Shown here piece after piece: positions 1 to 9,569 of a stretch of 64,000 nucleotides of DNA (the stretch's first letter is position 1; each line of letters begins with the position of its first letter). The DNA is taken from contig CBDCCX010000006.1 of the NCBI GenBank assembly GCA_965215165.1, positions 2,604,001 to 2,668,000 on the forward strand, given 5' to 3'. Origin of the DNA: JANQRZ01 sp965215165. Its GTDB lineage: Bacteria; Bacteroidota; Rhodothermia; Rhodothermales; JANQRZ01. The translations under genes and the position numbers were made by a program. Below the pieces are notes generated by a model that saw nothing but the letters and a program-made list of their open reading frames with translations, did no database searches and had not been told where the DNA came from.

Positions 1-1547
1 CTGCCCGAGCGCGGGAGGAAGTCGGCGGCGGCCGGGCCGCCGAGGAGCAGATCGCCCGAGCCGTCGGTCGCGGCGGCGGCCCCGGCGTTCCAGACCGCGA
101 GGTCCTGGTAGTCGCGCGGGCCGGACCCGAGGTTCGCGTACTGCTCGGGGAAGGCCGGGAGGTAGGCCACGTTCCCGCCCGGGTTCACGCTCTCGGGTCC
201 GTCGGTGGCCTGGACGAGGGCGGAGATCATGTGGGGCCCGTCGTAGGCACTTGCGCACGCATTGCTCTTGACCGCGAGGGGGCCCGCGTTGCCGTAGAGG
301 CCGATGCAGGCCGAGCGGAGCGCGTCCAGGTCCTCGGCCGCCTCGGGCGGGGCGAAGGCGACGAAGGTGTTGTGCGCTACGACGTTGCCGGTGCCGCTCT
401 GGGTCACGTACGCGCCCCACCGGCCGCCGTAGGCCGTGTTGTGGTGGAAGGCGTTGCCGCTGCCGGCGTTCTCCATGTTGTAGCAGACCGCGCCGCGCAC
501 GCCGGGGTCCGAGACGCACCGGTTGCCCCAGGCGACCGAGCCGGCCGTGCCGCCGGAGAACTGCACGCCGCCGGACCAGCTCGTGAAGTAGTCGTTGTCC
601 TCGAAGAACGCCGCGTGCGAGCCGTTGCGGTCGAGCGTGACGCCAGTCACGACGACGCCCACGCTCTCGTCGAACTGAAGCCCGATCCCGCCGCCGGGGT
701 TGCGCGCGCCGACGACGGCCGGCTGCCGCCCGTTGTAGCTCCACGTCCCGCCCGTCACGAGCGCCCCGTCGAAGTCGGCCCCTTCGATCCCGTTGTAGCC
801 GTTGTAGACGACGGCCAGGTCGTCGAAGACGATGCCGGTGAAGGTGCCGGCCGTCAGCGCGTAGAAGAGGCCGTCGATGGCGGCGAAGCCGATCTGCAGG
901 TCGCGGTAGACGGTGTCGTCGCGGTCGGCGTCCTGGTACAGCCCGTTGCGGTTCCAGGCGACCTCGACGTCGGCGTCGGGCGCGGCCCCGTCGCTCGTGT
1001 GGACGTAGAGCGTGCCGCCGTCGTAGTGGGTGCGCGACGTGTCGGCCCGCGCCCAGGCGAGGTCGCCGCCGGCCTTGTTGCGGCTGTTGGCGTACTCGTA
1101 GTACGACCCGCCCGGCCCGCGCTCCCACACGTTGTAGACCTCGCGCCCAGGCACCGTGCTCCACACGCCCCCGCCGGCATCGCGCCACGCGAAGCCGCTC
1201 CCCGGCCGGCTCGCCGCGATCACCGGCCGGCCGTCGGCGACGGGTCCGTAGGCTCCGTAGAGGACGGCGGCCTCGGGCTGCAACGCATAGACGGGGTGCT
1301 GGTCCGGGCGGAATGTGTCGCCGGCGCGCAGCAGGATCTGATCGCCCGGCTCGGCCAGCGCGTGAGCGCGGCTGAGGGTGCGAACCGGCGTCGCCTCACT
1401 CCGGCCCTCGCTCGCGTCGTCGCCGGCAGCGGAGACGTAGTAGACCGTCCCTGCTGGCTCGGGATAGGCGGTCTCGAAGCGTTCCTGCGCCTGCGCCGAG
1501 GCACACACGGCGAAGACCAACGAGAAGACGCAGTAGACGTAGCGCAT
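1..1547 (-). CDS. Secreted right-handed beta-helix protein, C-terminus cut by window edge
   Basis: The frame stays open from the ATG at 1547 to the first base (about 515 codons seen). It begins with a clear signal peptide (MRYVYCVFSLVFAVCASAQA), so the product is exported. The mature part starts TVYYVSAAGDDASEG and is rich in Asn/Gly turns such as NPGGGIGLQF, GSGNAFHHN and GTGNVVAHN, the pattern of parallel beta-helix proteins (pectate-lyase-like or right-handed beta-helix families). It is the last visible gene of the minus-strand polysaccharide locus, 124 bp after the flippase, so a role in modifying or cleaving the exported glycan is a reasonable inference. No catalytic residues could be assigned, and a T9SS tail could lie outside the window. 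Confidence 0.75.
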   Translation of the reverse strand, partial: MRYVYCVFSLVFAVCASAQAQERFETAYPEPAGTVYYVSAAGDDASEGRSEATPVRTLSRAHALAEPGDQILLRAGDTFRPDQHPVYALQPEAAVLYGAYGPVADGRPVIAASRPGSGFAWRDAGGGVWSTVPGREVYNVWERGPGGSYYEYANSRNKAGGDLAWARADTSRTHYDGGTLYVHTSDGAAPDADVEVAWNRNGLYQDADRDDTVYRDLQIGFAAIDGLFYALTAGTFTGIVFDDLAVVYNGYNGIEGADFDGALVTGGTWSYNGRQPAVVGARNPGGGIGLQFDESVGVVVTGVTLDRNGSHAAFFEDNDYFTSWSGGVQFSGGTAGSVAWGNRCVSDPGVRGAVCYNMENAGSGNAFHHNTAYGGRWGAYVTQSGTGNVVAHNTFVAFAPPEAAEDLDALRSACIGLYGNAGPLAVKSNACASAYDGPHMISALVQATDGPESVNPGGNVAYLPAFPEQYANLGSGPRDYQDLAVWNAGAAAATDGSGDLLLGGPAAADFLPRSG

Positions 1548-1671
1548 GGGGCCGGAATCTAGCGACGGAGGGGACCGCGCCCGGAGCCACAACGACTGTA
1601 CCGACCGTCCCGTCCCGCTGAATCGCCTCGACGAGCACGCCGACCGAAGCGGAGCCGGTCGTTTGGTACCC

Positions 1672-2961
1672 TCAACCCCGCAGCCCGCGCGCGAAGACGA
1701 CGGCGCTCATCAGGAGGTAGAGCACGGCGTAGGCGAGCAGCGCCCACACGGCCCCGAGCAACCCGAGGCTCGGCACGAGCCACGCGCACAGCGCGGCGTT
1801 TGCGGCAACGGCGACCGCCAGGATGGGGATTTGCACCTTGAAGGCACGCATCGCCGTTAGCCCATAGCCGAGCAGGTCGGTCGCGTACCACAGCACGGCC
1901 ACGCCGACGAGCGCGGTGAAGAGCGGCGCGTAGTCGGCGTACTCCGGCGTGTAGACGAGGCCGAGCACCGGCCGGCCGAGCAGCGCCGCCCCGAGCCACG
2001 CCGCACCCCCGAACCCGAGCGCGGCGGCGGCCAACCGCCCAAGCAGCCGCGCAAAGCCGCGCCGGTCGCCGGCCGCCCAGCGCTGCGCCAGCCTCGGCGA
2101 GGCCGACTGCCCGAGCGCGTGCACGACCGTCGCCCCGCCGATCACGAGGTAGGCCAGGGCCGAGTAGAAGCCGAGCGCCCGCTCGCCGAGGGCCTCCTCG
2201 ATGAAGTAGCGCGGGATGCTGCTGTTGAGCGAGACCAGCATCATCGCCACGCCGAGCGGCAGCGCCAGCACCGCGAGCCGTCGCAACCGGGCGGGCCGCC
2301 GCGCCGCGCTGCCATCGGCGGTGGCCGTGTCGAAGAGCCGCGTCCGCCGCAGGTCGTAGACGACGAAGAGCCCGAGCCACGAGGCGGCCAGCCCGGCAAC
2401 CGCCCACACCAGGCTCCCGGTCGAGGCCAGGAGGGCGGCGACGGCCCCGAGCGAGCCGACGCCCTTGAGCACCATCGAGCGCGCGATCAGGTCCATTCGC
2501 TCGCGCTGCTGCATCAGCCCGTAGCAGATGTCGCTCAGGCTCTCGCTCGCCTTCGCCAGGCCCACCAGGGCCGTGACCAGAACGATGTCGCGGTCGTAGT
2601 CGGTGACCAGCAGCAGCCCGGCGATCACGGCCAGGCCGAGTGCCGTCATCACGAGGCGGAGCACGAAGTAGTCGCCGAAGGCGTGGTCCCGCGAGGCGTC
2701 GGTCACCTGCACGCTCCGCAGCGCGAGGTTGGTGAACATGAAGACCGGGGCCGCGATCGCGAAGGCGAGCGCGAACTGCCCGACCATCGTGGGGGTGCCG
2801 AGCTTAGCGATGACCACGACGACGCCCCACTGACTCGCGGCGTAGACGACGTTGCCGAGCAGCGACCACGAGAAGTTGAGCCGCAGCGAAAGCGGCTTCG
2901 GCGAGGTCGGCGCGGGAGGCAGCGGGCGGGCCGGCCGCGCGCCTTCGGAGGTCGTCGTCAC
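1672..2961 (-). CDS. Polysaccharide flippase (Wzx/MATE-like, oligosaccharide repeat-unit transporter)
   Basis: A 429-residue protein made almost entirely of hydrophobic helices (about 12 expected). It starts after a short charged tail with LRLNFSWSLLGNVVYAASQW, typical of the polysaccharide biosynthesis/MviN-MATE superfamily. Members flip undecaprenyl-linked repeat units across the inner membrane. The GTG start at 2961 overlaps the stop of the upstream glycosyltransferase in a GTGA, which points to coupled translation. A longer frame starting at 4167 exists, but its first half lies antisense-like over the glycosyltransferase and is not real. Specificity cannot be judged. Confidence 0.88.
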   Translation of the reverse strand: MTTTSEGARPARPLPPAPTSPKPLSLRLNFSWSLLGNVVYAASQWGVVVVIAKLGTPTMVGQFALAFAIAAPVFMFTNLALRSVQVTDASRDHAFGDYFVLRLVMTALGLAVIAGLLLVTDYDRDIVLVTALVGLAKASESLSDICYGLMQQRERMDLIARSMVLKGVGSLGAVAALLASTGSLVWAVAGLAASWLGLFVVYDLRRTRLFDTATADGSAARRPARLRRLAVLALPLGVAMMLVSLNSSIPRYFIEEALGERALGFYSALAYLVIGGATVVHALGQSASPRLAQRWAAGDRRGFARLLGRLAAAALGFGGAAWLGAALLGRPVLGLVYTPEYADYAPLFTALVGVAVLWYATDLLGYGLTAMRAFKVQIPILAVAVAANAALCAWLVPSLGLLGAVWALLAYAVLYLLMSAVVFARGLRG

Positions 2962-4124
2962 GCGTCGGCCGGTTCGGGCGTGGCCGGTTCGGGTGCGGCT
3001 GGGTGCAGCAGGCGCTCGTAGAGCGCGCGGTGCTGCGCCAGCACGGCCCGCCGGTCGCACTGCGCCGCGCGGCCGCGGCCTCGCGCAGCGAGAGCAGCCG
3101 CATAGTCCGGGTCGTCGAGCACCGCGCGCATCGCCTCGGCGAGGGCGGCCGGGTCGCCGAGCGGGACGAGCACGCCGCAGCCGGCCTCGAGCAGGTCGCG
3201 CGTGCCGCGAATGTCGGACCCGATGACGGGCAGCCCGGCGGCCTGCGCCTCGATCACGCAGGTCGGCAGGCCCTCGTGCTCGGACGGCAGGACGAGGACG
3301 TCGGCGGCGCGCATCAGCGCGGGCACGTCGTGCCGGAAGCCGAGGAGGTGCACGCGGTCGGCCACGCCCCGCTCGGCCGCCATCGCCGCGACCGCCTCCA
3401 TCTCCGGGCCGGTCCCGGCAAGCGCGAGGTGAACGTCGGCGCGGCCCAGAATCGCCAGGGCCTCGACCGGGTCGCGGTGGCGCTTGCGCGGGATGAACTC
3501 CGCCACCATCAGCACCACCTCGTCGGCCGGCTCCAGTCCCAGCTCGGCCCGGAGGCTCGCCGCCTCTCCTGACCCGGCCGGCGCGAAGTCCGTCAGGTCG
3601 ACGCCGACACCCTCGACCCGGACGAGCCGCCCCGCGTCGATGTAGCGCTGCGCGGCCCGCTCGTCCTCGCCATTGATCACGACCTGCACGTCCGCCCCCG
3701 GCGCGGCGAGCCGCTCGAGGGCGCGGAAGAGGGCGTTCTTGAGCGGCGCGCCGTGCGAGTGGAAGTGGAAGCCGTGCGCGGTGTAGACGAGGCGGCACCC
3801 GAGGCGCGCGCGGCGCGGCCCGAGCGCGAGCCGCGTCACGAACCCGGCAACGGGCGTGTGGACGTGGACGAGGTCGTAGCCCCGCTCCTCGACGAGCCGA
3901 AGCAGGCGCTGCGGGGCCGCCCGGAAGTTGGCCGGCGCGAGCGGGTTGCGGGACCACGGCATCTCCCACACCGCGTCGAACGCCTCGGCGATGCGCGGGT
4001 CGTCGGTCGCCCCGTTCGCGGCGGCGTCGACCGTCCAGCCGAGGTCGCGGAAGTAGCGGCCGTAGGGCAGGAAGAACGACCGCAGCGACAGCTCGACCGT
4101 GGTCGCGATTAGGAGTCGGGGCAT
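2958..4124 (-). CDS. Glycosyltransferase family 4
   Basis: A 388-residue GT-B fold protein. The N-terminal domain has the acceptor-side pattern YDLVHVHTPVAGFVTRLAL and YTAHGFHFHSHG. The C-terminal domain carries the GT4 nucleotide-sugar site, including VLPSEHEGLPTCVIEAQ with its E-x7-E arrangement. Such enzymes add a sugar from a nucleotide donor to a lipid-linked glycan at the cytoplasmic face. It sits between another GT4 gene and the flippase, and its stop overlaps the flippase start by 4 bp. The donor sugar and linkage cannot be told from sequence alone. Confidence 0.9.
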   Translation of the reverse strand: MPRLLIATTVELSLRSFFLPYGRYFRDLGWTVDAAANGATDDPRIAEAFDAVWEMPWSRNPLAPANFRAAPQRLLRLVEERGYDLVHVHTPVAGFVTRLALGPRRARLGCRLVYTAHGFHFHSHGAPLKNALFRALERLAAPGADVQVVINGEDERAAQRYIDAGRLVRVEGVGVDLTDFAPAGSGEAASLRAELGLEPADEVVLMVAEFIPRKRHRDPVEALAILGRADVHLALAGTGPEMEAVAAMAAERGVADRVHLLGFRHDVPALMRAADVLVLPSEHEGLPTCVIEAQAAGLPVIGSDIRGTRDLLEAGCGVLVPLGDPAALAEAMRAVLDDPDYAAALAARGRGRAAQCDRRAVLAQHRALYERLLHPAAPEPATPEPADA

Positions 4125-4197
4125 AGGGGGAGCGTGGCGTGGGGGACAGAGGAGCGGCGGAAATCATCCGCTCCTGCTCACCCCCTTTTTCTCTGAG

Positions 4198-5409
4198 CTA
4201 CACGGGGGCGACGCGGTCCGGCCGGCCGCGCTGATGGGCGAGGGTGCGGTCGCGGACGGCCTCGAAGAAGGCCCGCCGCGTGCTGCGGAGGGCGTCCTCG
4301 TGGTAGGCGCGGGCCACCTCGATGTTCTTGCGTGAGAGCGCCGTCAGCCGCGCCGGGTCCTGCGCCAGGGCGGCGAGCGCGTCGGCCAGCGCCGCCGGGT
4401 CGTTGGGCGGGACCAGCTCGCTCGGCGCGAGCAGCTCGGGGATGCCGCCGACGGTCGTGCCGAGGCACGGCAGCCCGCGCGCCATCGCCTCGACGAGCGC
4501 GCGCGGCAGGCCCTCGGTCCGCGACGGGAGGACGAAGAGGTCCGCCGCGTCGAGGGCGTCGCGCACGGCGGCCGCCCCCGGCAGGCCTCCCGTGAACGCG
4601 ACGCGCTCGCCCAGCCCGAGCCGCGCCACCTGCGCCTTGAGCTGCGCTCGCAGCCGCCCCTCGCCGACGAGCGTCAGGCGGAGGTCCGCTCCGCGCTCGG
4701 CGAGGCGGGCCATCGCCTCGATGAGCACGTCTTGGGCTTTGTAGAGCACGTCGAACCCGCCGACCATGATGACGCGGCGCGGGCCGGCCGCCGGGTGGTA
4801 GACGCGCGGCGCGGCGAAGGCGGCCTCGCCCAGCTCCACGTCCGAGCAGCCGATGGCGTAGGTGTCGGGACCGGGCGGATAGCTCGCCTGCAAGGTGCCC
4901 TGCGTGACGTAGGCCACGGCTTCGGCGTGGCGGCACTGCGCCCGGAGGCGGCGCGCGAACCACCACCGGAAGAACGGCCGCGCCGGGTGGCGGACCGCGC
5001 CCGGCGAGAAGACCATGTGCGGGTCCGAGACCACCTCCAGCGCATAGGGGTGCCCCGCGCGCCGGAGGTGCGGCTCGGTCACATTCGCCAGATGCGAGGG
5101 CGCACGCAGGATCACGGCATCGTCCGGACCGAAGCACGTCCGCGTCGCCTCGCGCGTCCGGCGCGCCACCCGCAGGTAGTCGCGCGGGCCGACGTAGTAC
5201 GGCAGCGCGTGGACGCTCACGCCCTCGCCGCCCGCGCGGAGGCCCGGCTCCGGCGGAGCCTCGACCGCCTCGACCCGGGCCACGATGCGGACGCCGTCGA
5301 AGACCTCGAGGTAGCGCCTCCAGAACGGGTACGGGAACTGCGCCCGCGTCCACAGCCGCCCGTCGGGCGTGCGCGCGAAGCGGTTCTCGATGGAGACGAC
5401 GACGTTCAT
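4198..5409 (-). CDS. Glycosyltransferase family 4
   Basis: A 403-residue GT-B protein beginning MNVVVSIENRFARTPDGRLW. The donor half contains IMVGGFDVLYKAQDVLIEAM, LTLVGEGRLRAQL and VLPSRTEGLPRALVEAMARG, the usual GT4 signature with E-x7-E. It lies 13 bp after the polymerase gene and 73 bp before the next glycosyltransferase, all on the minus strand, so it is probably part of the same transcript. It is expected to act in the cytoplasm on a lipid-linked acceptor. Substrate unknown. Confidence 0.9.
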   Translation of the reverse strand: MNVVVSIENRFARTPDGRLWTRAQFPYPFWRRYLEVFDGVRIVARVEAVEAPPEPGLRAGGEGVSVHALPYYVGPRDYLRVARRTREATRTCFGPDDAVILRAPSHLANVTEPHLRRAGHPYALEVVSDPHMVFSPGAVRHPARPFFRWWFARRLRAQCRHAEAVAYVTQGTLQASYPPGPDTYAIGCSDVELGEAAFAAPRVYHPAAGPRRVIMVGGFDVLYKAQDVLIEAMARLAERGADLRLTLVGEGRLRAQLKAQVARLGLGERVAFTGGLPGAAAVRDALDAADLFVLPSRTEGLPRALVEAMARGLPCLGTTVGGIPELLAPSELVPPNDPAALADALAALAQDPARLTALSRKNIEVARAYHEDALRSTRRAFFEAVRDRTLAHQRGRPDRVAPV

Positions 5410-5422
5410 GGGCTAGGGGCTA

Positions 5423-6778
5423 TCAGTGTGTTTCAGGCGTCTCAGGATCCGACCGCAAGGCGACGGCCAGCACCGCCAGGTAGAACGGGATGAAGGCCCC
5501 CATCATCGGCACCGGGTAGATCGACTCCTGCGAGAGCGACGACGCCAGCAGCGCCACCGACGCCATCAGCACGATGCGCGGGGCCCGCTCGTGCCGCCAC
5601 AGCAGCCGCAGCACGAACCCCACGAACACCACCAGCGCCCCCAGCCCGAGCACGCCCGTCTCCACGACGGTGTGGAGCAGCACCAGGTGCGCCTTCTTGC
5701 CGCTCGCCACCGCCGAGCCGAAGCCGGTCCCCGTGAGCCACCGCAGCGGGTCGGCGTTGAGGAACTCGAGCCGCTCGGCCCAGATCAGGTCGCGCGCCGA
5801 GAGCGTCTCGGTGGAGGGCGCGCCCAGCAGCGTCGCCTGCCGCTGCCCGACCTCGGCGAGGTCGACGTCCAGGAACGGCAGCGCCAGGAACCCGAGCGGG
5901 AGCAGCACCGCCGCGCCGATCAGCAGCGGGGCCTTCTGCGCGCGCAGCCCGAACAGCACGAGGAACACCGCCAGCGACCCCAGCCCGGTCCGGCTCCCCG
6001 AGACGAATGTCGCCGCGATCACCAGCCCGACCAGCGCCGACTGTAGCCACGGGTGCCGGCCGCGCGCCAGGTACAGCCAGAACGCCAGCAGCAGCAGCAT
6101 CTGACACGCCGTGTAGATGTAGTCGTACCCGATCGTGCCGAGCCCGCGGTCGCCCGCGTGGAGGTACCGCGTCCACGCCCCCGACGCCTCGACGCTCGCC
6201 GGCAGGTGCCCCGCGAACGTCGCCGTCGGCACGAGCCCGGAGAAGGTGAGGAACACGGACAGGCAGACCCACACCAGCGTCGCCGCCGTGACCCACTTGA
6301 GGACCGTCAGCCGCTCCGGCGTCAGCGCGACGCGGCCCGCCGCCCAGAGCACGGCCCCGGCCACGAGCAGGATGTAGAGCTGATAGATGCCCCAACTCGG
6401 CTCCACCGCGACGTCCGGCAGGAGCTGCCCGCTGAGCCCAAGCGTCACCACGGCGAACGACACGGCGCAGCCGAGCACCACGAGCGCGAGGCCCGCCAGC
6501 AGGCTCCCCACCGCCCCCGCCAGCGGGCGGCTCCAGAGCGACGCCGAGGCCGCCAGCCCCGCCGCCGTCAGGATCGGCAGCGTCGGCCAGATGGTCCACG
6601 ACGGGCCAACGGCCAGCACGGGGATCGTGTAGGCCTGCGCGGCGACGAACAGGCAGAGGAAGACGAACGGCAGCCTCGGCTCCGACCGCACCAGCGTCGG
6701 CGGCGACAGCGCACGGGCCGGATCCCGGCGAGGCCGGCTCCCCCTCGACTCCCGGAGCACCACGGGCGGCAGGCACAT
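5423..6778 (-). CDS. O-antigen ligase/polymerase-type membrane protein (Wzy-like)
   Basis: A 451-residue integral membrane protein with about ten to twelve hydrophobic helices. It has the features of the O-antigen ligase/polymerase family: a large polar loop between helices in the second half (LGAPSTETLSARDLIWAERL) followed by WLTGTGFGSA and HLVLLHTVVETGVLGLGAL, which resembles the conserved His/Glu region of Wzy_C proteins. With the flippase and Wzz/BY-kinase it completes a Wzx/Wzy-type pathway, so a polymerase is more likely than a ligase. The N-terminal 30 residues are Arg-rich and the ATG at 6778 could be slightly too far upstream. Confidence 0.85.
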   Translation of the reverse strand: MCLPPVVLRESRGSRPRRDPARALSPPTLVRSEPRLPFVFLCLFVAAQAYTIPVLAVGPSWTIWPTLPILTAAGLAASASLWSRPLAGAVGSLLAGLALVVLGCAVSFAVVTLGLSGQLLPDVAVEPSWGIYQLYILLVAGAVLWAAGRVALTPERLTVLKWVTAATLVWVCLSVFLTFSGLVPTATFAGHLPASVEASGAWTRYLHAGDRGLGTIGYDYIYTACQMLLLLAFWLYLARGRHPWLQSALVGLVIAATFVSGSRTGLGSLAVFLVLFGLRAQKAPLLIGAAVLLPLGFLALPFLDVDLAEVGQRQATLLGAPSTETLSARDLIWAERLEFLNADPLRWLTGTGFGSAVASGKKAHLVLLHTVVETGVLGLGALVVFVGFVLRLLWRHERAPRIVLMASVALLASSLSQESIYPVPMMGAFIPFYLAVLAVALRSDPETPETH

Positions 6779-6865
6779 AGACGACGGGAGTAGGCGCGAC
6801 CAGAGTGGCTCGGTGAAGAGGACGGCGAAGGAGGGCAGCGGACCGCGCTCGGTCCCGCGAGAGCG

Positions 6866-8827
6866 TCAGGCGACGTACTCCACAGGGCTCGGCTCGGAGG
6901 CCGCGTCCGGCACTGCGGGCGGCTCCTCGGTCTCCTCCCCGTCTAGTCCGAGCGCCGTCGACCGGTAGGAGGGAACCATCGCCTTGAACGCCGCGCGGAT
7001 GGCCTCCGGGTCGCGGTCCGAGGCCGCGCGGAGGAGATCGCCGAGGGAGTGGTCGAGGCCCGCGTCGTCGGGCGACGACTGCCGGGCGACGAAGATCTTC
7101 TCGTGCTCGGAGGTGTCCATCCCCTCCTCGGCCAGGAGCAGCTCCTCGAAGAGCTTCTCCCCCGGCCGCCTCCCGGTGAAGGCGATCTCGATGTCTGCGC
7201 CCACCTCCTTGCCCGACAGCTCGATCAGGTCGCGCGCCAGGTCCACGATGCGAACCGCCTCGCCCATGTCGAGCACGTAGACCCGGCCGTTGACCGCTTG
7301 GCTGCCGGCCTGCAGGACGAGCTGCGTCGCCTCGGGGATGGTCATGAAGTAGCGTTTCATGTCCGGGTGCGTGACGGTGACCGGCCCGCCCTGCTCGATC
7401 TGCTGCTTGAAGATGGGGATCACGCTGCCCCGGCTGCCGAGCACGTTCCCGAAGCGGACCGACACGAAGGCGCAGCCCTCGGCGCACTCGCGCGCGGCGC
7501 AGTGGACGATCTGCTCGGCCACGCGCTTGCTCGCGCCCATCACCGAGGTCGGGTTGACGGCCTTGTCGGTCGAGATGTTGACCAGGCGCTCGACCCCGAA
7601 CTCGAGGGCGAGATCGGTCAGGTTCTTCGTGCCCATCACGTTGTTGAAGACCGCCTGCTCGGGGTTGGCCTCCATCAAGGGGACGTGCTTGTGGGCGGCG
7701 GCGTGGAAGACGACCGCCGGGCGGAAGCGCTCAAATACGTCCCGCAGCGAGGCCTCGTCGCGGAGGTCGGTCACGACGGTCTCGCAGTCCAGCTCGGCGT
7801 GGCGGTGCGCCATCTCCAGGCCGATGGCGTGGACGCTGTTCTCCCCGCGCCCCAGCAGCACCAGCTTCTCGGGGGCGAAGAGCGCCACGTGGCGGGCGAT
7901 CTCGGAGCCGATGGAGCCGCCGCCGCCGGTGACCAGCACCACGCGCTCGCGGAGGTAGCCCGCGATGGCCTTGTCCTGCAGATGGACCGGCTCGCGCCGC
8001 AGCAGGTCGGCCACGGCGACGTCGCGGATCTCCTGCACGGTGACCTGCCCGCTGACCAGCTCGTAGACGCCGGGGATGATGCGGTGCGCCACGCCCGCCG
8101 CGCGCGCGTGCTCCACGACGCGACGCACCACGGTGCCGCCCTGCGTCGGGAGCGCGATCAGCACCTGATCGACCCGGTGCGTCGCCAGCACGCTCGGCAG
8201 GTCGTCGATCCCGCCGAGCACGCGGAGGCCGAGGATGCTCGCCGGCTGCTTCAACGGCTCGGGGTCGACGAACCCGACCGGCGCGTAGCCGCCGCCGGGC
8301 CGGCGGATCATCTCGCGCGCCACGGCCACGCCCTCGTCGCTCGCGCCGACGATGAGCACCTGCGTGGCGGCCTGGGTCGGGCCGTCCTGCCGGTGCCACC
8401 CCTCATACCGCCGCCGGGCCGCGAACCGGACCGTGCCGAGCGCGATCAGCGCCAGCAGGGCCTCGATAAACGGGACGCTGCGCGGGATGGTCACTTCGTG
8501 CGGCAGGAAGAAGGCCAGGCCGATCCACACGAGCGACGCGAGGCCGATGCCTTTGACGAGCGAGTAGAGGTCCCGAATCCCCAGGCGCGACCACGACTGC
8601 CGGTGCCACTGCATCGCCCAGATGGTGGCGGGCTTGACCAGCAGCCCCAGCACGAGCAGCGCCGCGATCGCGGTCTCGTAGTCGACCACACCGCCCTCGA
8701 GGCGGAGGAGGAAGGCGGCCGGCGTCGCCGCGAGCCAGAGGCCGAGGTCGAGGGCGAACTTGACGGCCGACTGCTTGCGCGTGCCGCCAGAATCCTCACC
8801 GGCGGTTCGGGGGGGGAGCATGTCCAT
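6866..8827 (-). CDS. CapD/WbpM-type nucleoside-diphosphate-sugar 4,6-dehydratase
   Basis: A 653-residue protein: four N-terminal membrane helices (about residues 20-130), a first Rossmann-like CoA-binding domain (VLIVGASDEGVAVARE), then the extended SDR domain with VVLVTGGGGSIGSEIARHV (NAD binding) and the active-site stretch NISTDKAVNPTSVMGASK. There the usual catalytic Tyr is Met, as in the long membrane-bound PglF/WbpM/CapD members. These enzymes make UDP-4-keto-6-deoxy-HexNAc precursors for surface glycans. A 199-bp gap separates it from the SLBB gene, so it may have its own promoter. The exact sugar is not predictable. Confidence 0.92.
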   Translation of the reverse strand: MDMLPPRTAGEDSGGTRKQSAVKFALDLGLWLAATPAAFLLRLEGGVVDYETAIAALLVLGLLVKPATIWAMQWHRQSWSRLGIRDLYSLVKGIGLASLVWIGLAFFLPHEVTIPRSVPFIEALLALIALGTVRFAARRRYEGWHRQDGPTQAATQVLIVGASDEGVAVAREMIRRPGGGYAPVGFVDPEPLKQPASILGLRVLGGIDDLPSVLATHRVDQVLIALPTQGGTVVRRVVEHARAAGVAHRIIPGVYELVSGQVTVQEIRDVAVADLLRREPVHLQDKAIAGYLRERVVLVTGGGGSIGSEIARHVALFAPEKLVLLGRGENSVHAIGLEMAHRHAELDCETVVTDLRDEASLRDVFERFRPAVVFHAAAHKHVPLMEANPEQAVFNNVMGTKNLTDLALEFGVERLVNISTDKAVNPTSVMGASKRVAEQIVHCAARECAEGCAFVSVRFGNVLGSRGSVIPIFKQQIEQGGPVTVTHPDMKRYFMTIPEATQLVLQAGSQAVNGRVYVLDMGEAVRIVDLARDLIELSGKEVGADIEIAFTGRRPGEKLFEELLLAEEGMDTSEHEKIFVARQSSPDDAGLDHSLGDLLRAASDRDPEAIRAAFKAMVPSYRSTALGLDGEETEEPPAVPDAASEPSPVEYVA

Positions 8828-9026
8828 GAGAGCGGAGCCAGAAGAAGCAGTCGGAGGGCGCGCCTCCTCAGCTTGCGAGTGCAGCGGTCTCGCTGCGGGT
8901 GCCTCCGTGAGCGCAGAGGCCGATCGTGCTGCTGAATGCCATGCCGTTCGGAGCTACAGAGCCATGTGCAGAGCAATCCTTAAGATACTCAAAGCGTGTT
9001 GAGTCACTAGGGTCCTGTCTCCGCCA

Positions 9027-9569
9027 TCAATTTGTCAGGAAGTAGGCGATGGCGAGCGCCACCGAGGCGACGGTCGAGACGATGGGGAGCGCGTCGCGCC
9101 AGGAGAACTCCTGCCGCAGCACGGTGTCCACGGTGAGCGTGTCGCCCGCCTCGAGGAGCGGGTCGTCCTCGGCGGCGAACACGCCGTCCTGCATGACGGT
9201 CTCGTAGACGACGCGCGGGGCTCCGTCGCCAGACCGGGTCAGCCGGAGCGTGATCGCGCGGCGCTCGCGCCGGTCGCGCGCCGCCACGAGCGGCCCGCCG
9301 GCGGCCGAGACCAGCGTGCTCAGCCGCGTGTCGTCGGAGACCTCGTAGAGGCCGGGGTTGCGGACCGTGCCCCAGACGTTGACGGTGATCGGCGTCTGCC
9401 CCGCCTCGACGTAGCTGTAGTACGACGCCTCGCCGTAGCGGGAGCGGTCCTCGGGGCGCTGCGCCTCGGCCGGACCGGTGGTGCCCGCCAGCAGCAGGAC
9501 CCACACGGCGACCGCCCCGAGGCGGCGGCTCCCGGTCGTTTGGAAGGCAGGAACATCACGCATCGGCAT
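9027..9569 (-). CDS. Small SLBB-domain exported protein (polysaccharide export component)
   Basis: 180 residues. A signal peptide (VAVWVLLLAGTTGPAEAQ) precedes one SLBB beta-grasp domain, PITVNVWGTVRNPGLYEV, and the protein ends in a hydrophobic helix (IVSTVASVALAIAYFLTN). SLBB domains occur in Wza-type export proteins, but the Poly_export domain that forms the bulk of Wza is absent here. The ATG at 9569 shares one base with the TGA of the kinase gene (TGATG), so translation is probably coupled. The C-terminal helix could anchor it in the inner or outer membrane. Function in export is inferred from domain and context. Confidence 0.8.
   Translation of the reverse strand: MPMRDVPAFQTTGSRRLGAVAVWVLLLAGTTGPAEAQRPEDRSRYGEASYYSYVEAGQTPITVNVWGTVRNPGLYEVSDDTRLSTLVSAAGGPLVAARDRRERRAITLRLTRSGDGAPRVVYETVMQDGVFAAEDDPLLEAGDTLTVDTVLRQEFSWRDALPIVSTVASVALAIAYFLTN

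Noticed and set aside
231..1562. 443-codon plus-strand open frame at the window start
   Set aside because: Antisense to the beta-helix gene, which has a signal peptide and protein-like repeats.
2962..4167. N-terminal extension of the flippase frame across the glycosyltransferase gene
   Set aside because: It is an out-of-frame reading of the glycosyltransferase; the GTG at 2961 with a 4-bp overlap is the natural start.
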